Below, piece by piece: positions 1 to 6,066 of a DNA stretch of 7,521 nt; positions within the stretch are counted from its first letter, which is position 1; every line of letters starts with the position of its first letter. The stretch is from NCBI GenBank assembly GCA_031972835.1, contig DALYDX010000025.1, positions 1 to 7,521 on the forward strand. The letters are read 5' to 3'. Under the pieces are notes generated by a model, which was not told the DNA's origin, searched no databases, and saw nothing but the letters and a program-made list of their open reading frames with translations. The translations under genes and the position numbers were made by a program. The stretch is from CAZLWF01 sp031972835 (GTDB lineage Bacteria > Patescibacteriota > Minisyncoccia > Phycocordibacterales > UBA9973).

Positions 1-16
1 TATATACACTATATCA

Positions 17-35
17 TGCACTTTTTAAAAGTGCA
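17..35. repeat. Short inverted repeat upstream of nadD
   Basis: TGCACTTTTTAAAAGTGCA is a perfect 9+1+9 inverted repeat. It is followed by another TGCAC at 41-45, so the stretch 17-45 holds three GTGCA/TGCAC units. No U-run follows on either strand, so a protein-binding site seems likelier than a terminator. It lies about 75 nt upstream of the nadD -10 and could belong to a gene left of the window. Confidence 0.5.
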
Positions 36-106
36 AATAGTGCACATCTCTAACAGTATTTTATCATATCTTAGTCATTTTGTCAAAGGAAAAACCTCAT
101 ATATTT

Positions 107-122
107 TGATATAATTTGGCCT
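107..122 (+). promoter_or_regulatory. nadD promoter, extended -10
   Basis: TG-A-TATAAT at 107-115 is a perfect extended -10 box. The expected transcription start is 122-123, on or 1 nt before the nadD ATG. No good -35 lies at 16-18 nt; the nearest candidate TTGTCA (80-85) is 24 nt away, which is too far. The extended -10 may make a -35 unnecessary. Confidence 0.7.
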
Positions 123-692
123 ATGAAACATATAGCTCTGTATTTTGGGTCATTTAATCCAATCCATGAAGACCATGTAAGGGTCATAGAAAGCGTCAGA
201 GCGCACGAGAATTCACCGGACGAAACTTGGGTTGTTGTATCACCAGTGAATCCTGATAAGCCGGCAAACTCGCTTGCACCTAGCGAGGATCGTGCACGCA
301 TGGTGGAAGTTGCTACGAGTGGTATGTCTGATGTTTTGGTCTCAAGGGTTGAGTTTGATTTACCTACGCTGTCATATACATTTCAAACACTTCGTCACTT
401 GCATGAAAAATATCCTGAACATAGATTCTCGATTATTACAGGAACTGATGTTGTGAATTCGATTCCAACATGGGAATTTTCAGATGAGATACTCTCGCAT
501 CACTTTTATGTTGTAGGTAGAGATGGAAATATAAATCTCGATATCAGAGAAAAAATATCTTGCACAGAAATAGATCCGGTAGGTACTATGTCTGCCACAA
601 GTATCCGAGAACAAATTAAAAAAGGAGAAAAGCCTTCTGGAATATCAGATGATGTTTATAAATATATAGTCGATCAAGATTTGTATATTTAG
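123..692 (+). CDS. nadD: Nicotinate-nucleotide adenylyltransferase
   Basis: This 189-residue protein should transfer AMP from ATP to nicotinate mononucleotide, giving deamido-NAD, the cytosolic step just before NAD synthetase. The N-terminal nucleotidyltransferase loop GSFNPIHEDH is at residues 9-18. It matches the usual GG(T/S)FDPIHxGH except that the Gly of HxGH is Asp17. SYT at 84-86, the GTD...W segment at 107-117 and the C-terminal ATP motif SATSIR at 157-162 (SxTxxR type) are all typical of NadD, and the length is normal. The ATG at 123 is the only sensible start: the motif follows at once and an extended -10 ends 7 nt upstream, with no Shine-Dalgarno. The 3' end overlaps the convergent nrtR gene by 4 nt with no terminator between them. 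Another NadD/NMNAT-family substrate such as NMN is possible, but nadE and nrtR nearby support NaMN. Confidence 0.93.
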   Translation: MKHIALYFGSFNPIHEDHVRVIESVRAHENSPDETWVVVSPVNPDKPANSLAPSEDRARMVEVATSGMSDVLVSRVEFDLPTLSYTFQTLRHLHEKYPEHRFSIITGTDVVNSIPTWEFSDEILSHHFYVVGRDGNINLDIREKISCTEIDPVGTMSATSIREQIKKGEKPSGISDDVYKYIVDQDLYI

Positions 693-1369
693 AAAAACTT
701 TTTTAGTTCAGCTGGTTTGTGTGAGATGAATTCGTAGAGTCTCGCTGGGCGTTGTTTGCCACCGCGAAGCATTTTTTTGGTCTCTTTGATCAGTCCAAGT
801 TGCATGAACTTTTTACGAAAGTTTCTTTTGTCTATAGAACGCTCAAGGATTGCCTCATAGACTTTTTGTAATTGGAAAAAAGTGAAAAGTTTCGGAAGTA
901 TAGAATATGCAGCATTTGTATATTGGATCTTTGCTTGTAGGCGCTTGATTGAGTAGCTCACGATGTCCTTGTGGTCAAAGGCAAGTTTGGGTAGATGATT
1001 GATAGATATGAATTCTGGGTTCTCAGTTTTCTCTGTTTTTGTAAATTTTATATCCTCGACAGGTACAAGTGCAAAATAAGTTATAGAAAAAACCGGAGCG
1101 CGCGGATCGCGTCCCGGTTTATCAAAAGTATAAAGTTGTTCCAAATACGCATCACTACTAACCCCAGCTTTTTCCTTGAGTACTCGACGTGCCGCTGTCT
1201 CTGTAGTTTCTCCTTTTAGGAGGAATCCACCAGGAAGAGCCCATGAACCTATGAATGGATCACTTGCACGTTTTGTAAGAAGTACTTTGAGTTCATTGTT
1301 TTCCAAAGTGAAAACAACTACGTCTACAGATACCCACGGATTTAGAAGTTTTGATGTGTCGAATTTCAT
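689..1369 (-). CDS. nrtR: NrtR-type Nudix / winged-helix transcriptional regulator of NAD metabolism
   Basis: This 226-residue protein has a Nudix domain (about 10-150) followed by a winged-helix DNA-binding domain (about 160-215). Family hallmarks are WALPGGFL (43-50), YLEQLYTFDKPGRDPR (75-90) and, in the C-terminal part, LDKRNF-like IDKRNFRKKF (179-188) followed by RPARLYEF (207-214). Known NrtR proteins repress NAD biosynthesis or salvage genes and are released from DNA by ADP-ribose. The Nudix box is degenerate: G48 and E54 are kept, but the REUxEE core reads R62-V-L-K-E-K67, losing two of three acidic residues. It is therefore probably a sensor rather than a hydrolase. The gene starts 3 nt after the nadE stop, in the same frame (TAA GTT ATG), with no Shine-Dalgarno, which suggests one transcript and reinitiation. 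Its targets are probably nadE-nrtR and perhaps its other neighbours (inference). Confidence 0.92.
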   Translation of the reverse strand: MKFDTSKLLNPWVSVDVVVFTLENNELKVLLTKRASDPFIGSWALPGGFLLKGETTETAARRVLKEKAGVSSDAYLEQLYTFDKPGRDPRAPVFSITYFALVPVEDIKFTKTEKTENPEFISINHLPKLAFDHKDIVSYSIKRLQAKIQYTNAAYSILPKLFTFFQLQKVYEAILERSIDKRNFRKKFMQLGLIKETKKMLRGGKQRPARLYEFISHKPAELKKFF

Positions 1370-1372
1370 AAC

Positions 1373-3349
1373 TTAAATAATAGCATTATTCAATTCTTCT
1401 ATCCACATCTTTGCATTTGCATCAGATGGCATACGCCAGTCTCCGCGTGATGAGAGTGTTACAGACCCAACCTTTGGCCCATCAGGTATAATCGAACGTT
1501 TGAATTGTTGCGAGAAAAATCTCTTCAAGAATTCGCGGAGCCATTTACGGATTGTTTCCGTATCGTATTCTTCATTGAAAGCGTATTTCGCTAGATAAAG
1601 AATCTTTGATGGAGCCTCTCCGCGACGTAGGAAATGGAACAAGAAGAAGTCATGTAGCTCGTATGGACCTACAATATCCTCTGTCTTTTGTGATGGATTG
1701 TCTTTGTCTCCACGTAAAAGCTCAGGTGATATTGGTGTATCGAGGATTTCATTCAAAACTTCTTCGATAGATCCACCATACACTTTACCTGCATATCGTA
1801 CGACGTGCTGAACTAGTGTTTTTGGAACTCCACCGTTCACGTTGTATGTAACAGTGTGGTCTCCGCCGAATGTACACCATCCAAGCGCGAGCTCTGATAG
1901 GTCACCAGTCCCGAGTACCAGTCCACCGCGCTGGTTTGCGATATCTTGCAAGGTCATCATGCGGTAACGAGCCTGCACATTTTCGAAAGTCACATTTTGT
2001 TCTTCGCCATCATGTCCAACATCTCTCAGCTGAATCTTTGATCCATCCTCGATGCTTATGCTCTCGAGTTTCAATCCGAAAGCTTCCGCAAGTCTCTCAG
2101 CGTTCCCCCTGGTTTTCTTTGTTGTTCCAAAGCCAGGCATTGTGATGAGTGTTATATTTTCTTTTGGTAAGTCGAGAATCTCCAAAGATTTTATTGCTAC
2201 AAGCATAGAGAGTGTTGAGTCCAATCCACCAGACAAACCCAAGATGAGTTTGTGGATGTTTGAATTTCGCATCCTTGTTGCGAGTGCTGTTGCCTGTATT
2301 TGAAAAATCTCTTCAGTGATTTCAAAACGAGCTTTTTCATCTGTAGGTACGAACGGCATCTTTGTAATATGTCGGTTGAGTGTTTTGAACTTTTCGTACG
2401 CTTCTGATATTTTTACAACAACTATTCTGTAATTTTCAGGGTTGATTTCACGCTTTGCTTCACAGAAGCTTATATTGCGTCTTCGATTAATCGCAATCAA
2501 ATCAGTATCGATGTCAGAATAGACAATCTGACTGTCGAATTTGAATCTTTCGCTTTCCGATAATATTGACCCATTTTCAGCGATTATTGCGTGACCAGAA
2601 AAAACTAAATCAGTACTTGATTCACCAGGTCCCGAGGAAGTGTAGATATACGCACTCACCGTATCAGCGGATTGCTGACGGACAAGATCTCTACGATAGT
2701 TTACTTTGCCGACGATTTCATTTGACGCCGACAGGTTTGCAATGATTGTTGCTCCTCTAAGTGCGAGCTTTGAGCTTGGCTTTATAACTGTCCATATGTC
2801 CTCGCATATTTCGATTCCGAGAACAAGATTTTTATTGTCTCTGTCTTCAAATATGATATCTGTTCCGAAAGGTATTTCTTGGCTCAGATAATCTTTCTTG
2901 ATAGTGGCCCCTTTTGGAACATGGATACCCTCTGTGAACCATCGCTTCTCGTAGTATTCGCTATAGTTCGGCAGGTAAGATTTCGGTACAATACCGAGAA
3001 CTTGGCCGTCTCCTATTACTGCTGCACAATTGTATAGTGCTCCTTGATATTCGATAGGTAAACCTACAATGAAGATTCCCGATAAGTTTCCGATTTTCCT
3101 TGCGAGGTCAAATAGGCCTTCGAAGGATTTTTGGACCATGATTTTCTGTTGAAACAGATCTCCGACTGTGTATCCAGTGATACAAAGTTCAGGGAACACA
3201 GTAATCGCTGTCCCATTGTTAAAACCTGCCTTAGCGAGCTTTTCTATCTCGTTTAAGTTGTGGTCTATATCTCCAATCCTAAGAGAGGGAATAGCCGCGC
3301 CAACTCTTACAAATCCTAAATTCCTTGGTGTTAGTTTTGCTTTTGTCAT
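1373..3349 (-). CDS. nadE: Glutamine-dependent NAD+ synthetase (two-domain)
   Basis: This 658-residue protein amidates deamido-NAD to NAD+ using ATP, with ammonia released from glutamine. The N-terminal nitrilase-fold glutaminase (about 12-300) shows the Glu-Lys-Cys triad: E54 in FPELCITGY, K123 in PKSYLPNYSEYYE and C182 in GIEICEDIW. The C-terminal synthetase (about 340-640) has the ATP pyrophosphatase loop LSGGLDST (372-379), GTGDLSELALGWCTFGGD (480-497) and the long-form tail IPDGPKVGSVTLSSRGDWRMPSDA (621-644). Length and tail fit the long glutamine-dependent class found for example in clostridia, not the short ammonia-only NadE. The ATG at 3349 lies exactly one -10 spacing from a TATACT box, so the mRNA is probably leaderless. 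It leads the nadE-nrtR operon and is divergent from the NUDT9-like gene; a candidate NrtR operator overlaps its promoter. Confidence 0.96.
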   Translation of the reverse strand: MTKAKLTPRNLGFVRVGAAIPSLRIGDIDHNLNEIEKLAKAGFNNGTAITVFPELCITGYTVGDLFQQKIMVQKSFEGLFDLARKIGNLSGIFIVGLPIEYQGALYNCAAVIGDGQVLGIVPKSYLPNYSEYYEKRWFTEGIHVPKGATIKKDYLSQEIPFGTDIIFEDRDNKNLVLGIEICEDIWTVIKPSSKLALRGATIIANLSASNEIVGKVNYRRDLVRQQSADTVSAYIYTSSGPGESSTDLVFSGHAIIAENGSILSESERFKFDSQIVYSDIDTDLIAINRRRNISFCEAKREINPENYRIVVVKISEAYEKFKTLNRHITKMPFVPTDEKARFEITEEIFQIQATALATRMRNSNIHKLILGLSGGLDSTLSMLVAIKSLEILDLPKENITLITMPGFGTTKKTRGNAERLAEAFGLKLESISIEDGSKIQLRDVGHDGEEQNVTFENVQARYRMMTLQDIANQRGGLVLGTGDLSELALGWCTFGGDHTVTYNVNGGVPKTLVQHVVRYAGKVYGGSIEEVLNEILDTPISPELLRGDKDNPSQKTEDIVGPYELHDFFLFHFLRRGEAPSKILYLAKYAFNEEYDTETIRKWLREFLKRFFSQQFKRSIIPDGPKVGSVTLSSRGDWRMPSDANAKMWIEELNNAII

Positions 3350-3384
3350 ATTAGTAGTATATAGTATTTAGAGTGAAATGTACA
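3350..3384 (-). promoter_or_regulatory. nadE-nrtR promoter
   Basis: Read on the minus strand, TATACT lies at 3361-3356, followed by exactly 6 nt and then the nadE ATG, so transcription should start at the A of the start codon. A weak -35, TGTACA (3384-3379, 4 of 6 matches to TTGACA), sits 17 nt upstream and lies inside the candidate NrtR operator. An alternative -10, TACTAT (3366-3361), would give a leader of about 5 nt. Confidence 0.6.
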
Positions 3385-3387
3385 CTA
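3369..3387. promoter_or_regulatory. Candidate NrtR operator
   Basis: The 19-bp stretch TAGAGTGAAATGTACACTA is an imperfect palindrome with outer TAG/CTA arms and a GT-N7-AC core (GT at 3373-3374, AC at 3382-3383). GT-N7-AC is the core reported for NrtR sites in other bacteria. It covers the nadE -35 element and lies about 33 nt upstream of the -35 of the NUDT9-like gene, so a bound repressor would block nadE-nrtR directly and might affect the divergent gene. Assignment to this NrtR is inference. Confidence 0.5.
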
Positions 3388-3419
3388 TCTGAGGAAATAA
3401 TTTAAAATGACCTCAGGTC

Positions 3420-3455
3420 TTGATAAATTGTACAAAATATTATATACTTTGTCAA
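3420..3455 (+). promoter_or_regulatory. Promoter of the NUDT9-like gene
   Basis: TTGATA (3420-3425), a 17-nt spacer and TATACT (3443-3448) form a good sigma-70-type promoter. The predicted start near 3455 gives an approximately 11-nt leader with no Shine-Dalgarno. A TTGTACAA palindrome (3428-3435) sits in the spacer. Confidence 0.7.
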
Positions 3456-3465
3456 ATTCATAAAT

Positions 3466-4293
3466 ATGGAAAATATTAAACAAAAAACACAAGATTTACA
3501 TATTGTTTGTAGGAAGCAGAAACCGGATTCATATCCAGATAGGTTTCCAGTACCAGACGAGAAAGTATCTTGGGGAGAAATTTTCCCTGAATACAATCCA
3601 CAGTATTTTGTTCATCTAGAAGTAACGGAGAATTCAACTACTGAACATAATAAAGGCTTGGCTGACTTTGAAGATTTTTCGAAAGTTACTAGAAGGTCAT
3701 TTAGTGAATTAGAAGATCTACATTTTCTGAAAGATTTTGCAGGTTTACCTTTGAATATTGCTGGACGAACTGGCATTGCTGGGCGAGGGCTTCTATACAA
3801 CTGGGGAGCAAATCAAGCAGTAGATGTTGTTGCGTTTGCAATCAATGATGGAAAATTATGTTTTCTCTCAATCAAACGTAAAGATAATGGCTTGTGGGGA
3901 ACAGTAGGAGGTTTTGTAAATTATGGTGAAGAAAAGATTGATGCAGCTCGTAGAGAACTTGGTGAAGAAGTTCCTCAATTTAAAAATCTTGACTTGGGCT
4001 TGTTTCAAAAAAATTATCAGGTGTATTCTGATGATTCCAGAAATACAGATAACTCTTGGATTGAAACTACGGTTTTCAGTGTTGTGCTTCCCAGTCAACT
4101 TTTTACAGATGTATTTTCAGGTCTTGATCCTACTGAAGTTACTGCTGTTGCATGGATTCCTGTTTCTGAAGGACTCAAATTGCATGCAGACAATGCAAAA
4201 TATGTTTATAGTGCAACTAGGAAATTTATCTCCGAAAACAAAAGTGAGATTTCAAACCTGGTTATATCCCAGTGTGAATTTCTGTTCGAATAA
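3466..4293 (+). CDS. NUDT9-like Nudix hydrolase, probable ADP-ribose diphosphatase
   Basis: This 275-residue protein resembles animal mitochondrial NUDT9 and the TRPM2 channel NUDT9-H domain along most of its length, not the usual bacterial NudF type. As I recall NUDT9, shared landmarks are VPDEKVSW (29-36), NIAGRTGIAGRGLL..WG.N (97-116), the IKRKD..LW segment (136-144) and SDDSRNTDNSWIET (188-201). NUDT9 splits ADP-ribose into AMP and ribose-5-phosphate. The Nudix box is intact for catalysis: G149, E155, then R163-E-L-G-E-E168. The final Gly of the general box is Pro170; NUDT9 also lacks that Gly. I see no signal peptide or membrane segment, so it should be cytosolic. It has its own TTGATA-N17-TATACT promoter and shares a regulatory region with nadE. 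The family call is firm; substrate identity rests on similarity and on the nrtR/nadE context. Confidence 0.88.
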   Translation: MENIKQKTQDLHIVCRKQKPDSYPDRFPVPDEKVSWGEIFPEYNPQYFVHLEVTENSTTEHNKGLADFEDFSKVTRRSFSELEDLHFLKDFAGLPLNIAGRTGIAGRGLLYNWGANQAVDVVAFAINDGKLCFLSIKRKDNGLWGTVGGFVNYGEEKIDAARRELGEEVPQFKNLDLGLFQKNYQVYSDDSRNTDNSWIETTVFSVVLPSQLFTDVFSGLDPTEVTAVAWIPVSEGLKLHADNAKYVYSATRKFISENKSEISNLVISQCEFLFE

Positions 4294-4298
4294 AAAAC

Positions 4299-4330
4299 AA
4301 ACCACTTCAATTGAAGTGGTTTTAATTTTA
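4299..4330. terminator. Bidirectional terminator between the NUDT9-like gene and psd
   Basis: ACCACTTCAATTGAAGTGGT (4301-4320) is a perfect 20-bp palindrome, extended by two A-T pairs to 4299-4322. T-rich sequence follows on the plus strand (4321-4330), and an A-run at 4292-4297 gives a U-run on the minus strand. It can stop both converging transcripts. Confidence 0.88.
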
Positions 4331-4930
4331 TACAATCACGGTTTCTCCGTCGATGACTCGGTCTCCAATTTTTATTTTTATGCTTAGAGTATTTGGTAAT
4401 ATGAGTATAGTTTGTGATCCAAAAGAAATTTTGCCGATGATTGCACCTTTTGAAATATTTTGATCTATATGTACTCTAGATTTTATGCGCCTAGCTACAA
4501 ATCCAGCAACTTGTATCACTCCGACTGAAAAATCTACTCCTTTTAAAACAGTAATTTGTTTTTCATTTATATACACAGAGTCTTTTTTGCCTTTACTGTG
4601 AATTACATTTTTGTGTTTACCAGAAAAATGTTTCGAATAAATAACTGTGCCGTTTATCGGAGCGCGTTGAACATGAACGTCGCGAATGTTCATCTCTATT
4701 ACAATCATTTTTGCACTGCTCCCGAGTTCAGGTAGGGAAACTGAATTCTTTATTTTCTTTTTTATAAATTCAAAATTTGCTGGATTTATATCTATGATTT
4801 CGATAATTTTACCAGATGCAGGCGACACAATTCCGTTTTCAGGGATTTTACGTTTTGGAGCTCGATCAAAGACTCTTTTTAAGCCAGCGACTGCTGTAGC
4901 ACCAGCTATTGTGCCCAAGATAACTTCCAT
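4328..4930 (-). CDS. psd: Short (archaeal-type) phosphatidylserine decarboxylase family protein
   Basis: This 200-residue protein belongs to the short PSD family, which self-cleaves at a Gly-Ser bond to form a pyruvoyl group and decarboxylates phosphatidylserine (or archaetidylserine) to the ethanolamine lipid. Landmarks are RDVHVQRAPINGTV (83-96), VAGFVARRI (141-149), the FGSQT processing site with cleavage expected between G171 and S172, and GDRVIDGETV (189-198). Residues 1-20 are mildly hydrophobic and may touch the membrane. One oddity: the usual SPADG motif reads SPASG at 36-40, so the Asp thought to drive self-processing is Ser39. The protein may thus be altered or inactive. The start overlaps the rmuC stop (TAATG), implying coupled translation. 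No phosphatidylserine synthase gene is in the window, so the lipid pathway cannot be confirmed here. Confidence 0.8.
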   Translation of the reverse strand: MEVILGTIAGATAVAGLKRVFDRAPKRKIPENGIVSPASGKIIEIIDINPANFEFIKKKIKNSVSLPELGSSAKMIVIEMNIRDVHVQRAPINGTVIYSKHFSGKHKNVIHSKGKKDSVYINEKQITVLKGVDFSVGVIQVAGFVARRIKSRVHIDQNISKGAIIGKISFGSQTILILPNTLSIKIKIGDRVIDGETVIV

Positions 4931-5982
4931 TAGTCTTCTTTGTCTATTTTTTCTAATAATATCGGCTCAATCTCATTTTGTATCCCAGTTATACGCAATA
5001 TATCTTTGTCTACTTTTTTTAGTTCTTTTCCAGCACTATTGTAATGATTGATAGTTGTGCCGAGGGCATTGCCAAGTTTATTATGGAAATCTTCATAGGA
5101 TTTCAAGTGTTTTCCTAGTTCACCGACACGCTTTACGATGTCTTTTGCACTTTCCTCTATCTGCATTGCCTTCAATCCTTGGAGTACAGTCTGCAAATAT
5201 GCGAGGAAAGAAGTAGGTGAAACAATAATAACTTTGTATTTGGATGCAGCGCGTTGGATAAGGTTTTCAGTGTCTTCAGTAATTGCGCCGATTTTGTTTA
5301 CTATCAGATCATAGTAGATCGCTTCGTGCGGGATAAACATAAAAGCAAACTCCATAGTGCCGTTCTCTGGTTGGATATATTTTGAAGTCTCAACAATTCT
5401 ATTTTTTAGATCATTTGTAAAAACTTTTTCTAATCTATCTTTTTCATTTGGGTCGTTTGTTTCAGATATTCGATTGTAATTTTCAAGTGAGAACTTTGAG
5501 TCAATCGGAATGATCTTGTCTTTTACAAATACAACAGCATCAACTATAGTTCCGTCAGAAAAAGGGTATTGCATCTGATAAGAACCGGGTGGCATAACAT
5601 TTTTCAAGAGTGTTTCGAGGTAGTATTCGCCGAGGATGCCACGTTGCTTTGGATTTTTTAATATATCTTGCAGGCTTTGGAGTTGATCAGTAAAAGATAC
5701 AACTTGTTTATTTGTTTCATCTAACCTGGTGAGACGTTCTGTTATGTCAGCGATGATACGTGATGTTTCGGTAGATTGGAAACGCATAGATTCGGAAACG
5801 TTTTTTTGTGATTCTCCAAGTTTTGTGTCTACTGTACGAGTAAGCTCATTCATCTGCTGAAGAAGTAGATTGAGACTTTTATCATCAGTTGAGCTAGAAT
5901 TATCTTTTTTATTTCTAGTTAATAAATAGACTAAAACCCCAGCGACAATTGCTCCAATGATTCCAAAAGTTATATTTTGCAT
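4930..5982 (-). CDS. rmuC: RmuC-family DNA recombination protein
   Basis: This 350-residue protein has an N-terminal membrane anchor (about 4-22), a polar linker, a heptad-like helical region (about 35-108) and the RmuC domain (about 110-300). In E. coli, RmuC limits recombination at inverted repeats; the domain has a predicted PD-(D/E)xK nuclease fold. Matching residues seen here are RGILGEYYLETLL (114-126, E119), IVDAVV (146-151, D148) and PIDSKFSLENY (159-169, D161 and K163). FMFIPHEAIYYDL (215-226) and SPTSFLAYL (255-263) are further family signatures. It is shorter than the roughly 475-residue E. coli protein, mainly in the coiled coil and tail. The ATG lies one spacing after an extended -10 box, predicting a leaderless transcript. 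It is the first gene of an rmuC-psd operon; a functional tie between them is unknown. Confidence 0.92.
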   Translation of the reverse strand: MQNITFGIIGAIVAGVLVYLLTRNKKDNSSSTDDKSLNLLLQQMNELTRTVDTKLGESQKNVSESMRFQSTETSRIIADITERLTRLDETNKQVVSFTDQLQSLQDILKNPKQRGILGEYYLETLLKNVMPPGSYQMQYPFSDGTIVDAVVFVKDKIIPIDSKFSLENYNRISETNDPNEKDRLEKVFTNDLKNRIVETSKYIQPENGTMEFAFMFIPHEAIYYDLIVNKIGAITEDTENLIQRAASKYKVIIVSPTSFLAYLQTVLQGLKAMQIEESAKDIVKRVGELGKHLKSYEDFHNKLGNALGTTINHYNSAGKELKKVDKDILRITGIQNEIEPILLEKIDKED

Positions 5983-5997
5983 TTATGAATTATAACA
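5982..5997 (-). promoter_or_regulatory. rmuC-psd promoter, extended -10
   Basis: On the minus strand, TG-T-TATAAT occupies 5997-5989, an extended -10 box. Six nt separate it from the ATG at 5982, so the predicted transcription start is the A of the start codon. No recognisable -35 is present at 16-18 nt. Confidence 0.7.
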
Positions 5998-6019
5998 GAC
6001 ATTTTTAAACTAGCCTCAT

Positions 6020-6055
6020 TTGACGTGATCTGTATATAGTAGTATATTTGCACAA
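6020..6055 (+). promoter_or_regulatory. Promoter of the 98-residue membrane protein gene
   Basis: TTGACG (6020-6025), a 17-nt spacer and TATATT (6043-6048) fit a sigma-70-type promoter. The start would be near 6055, leaving an approximately 12-nt leader. It is back to back with the rmuC promoter in an 84-bp intergenic region. Confidence 0.7.
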
Positions 6056-6066
6056 ATCTTCGCACT

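Noticed and set aside
17..45. GTGCA/TGCAC repeats as the edge of a CRISPR array or a terminator
   Set aside because: Units are only 5-9 bp with irregular spacing, and no U-run follows the hairpin; an operator or chance palindrome fits better.
80..115. TTGTCA (80-85) as the -35 of nadD
   Set aside because: The spacer to TATAAT is 24 nt, outside the workable range; the extended -10 is a better explanation.
1870..2303. Plus-strand open frames antisense to nadE (91 and 83 codons)
   Set aside because: They lie opposite conserved synthetase motifs and their products look like reverse-strand composition, with no promoter.
3350..3465. Riboswitch or leader RNA controlling nadE (for example NAD-sensing)
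   Set aside because: The predicted nadE transcript has no leader, and the divergent leader is about 11 nt, leaving no room for an aptamer.
3402..3596. Minus-strand 64-codon frame across the NUDT9-like gene start
   Set aside because: It is antisense to a recognised gene and covers its promoter; no domain or promoter of its own was seen.
3923..4387. 154-codon open frame overlapping the NUDT9-like gene
   Set aside because: It is a +1 shadow of a gene with clear family motifs, its product has no recognisable domain, and it runs through the terminator hairpin.
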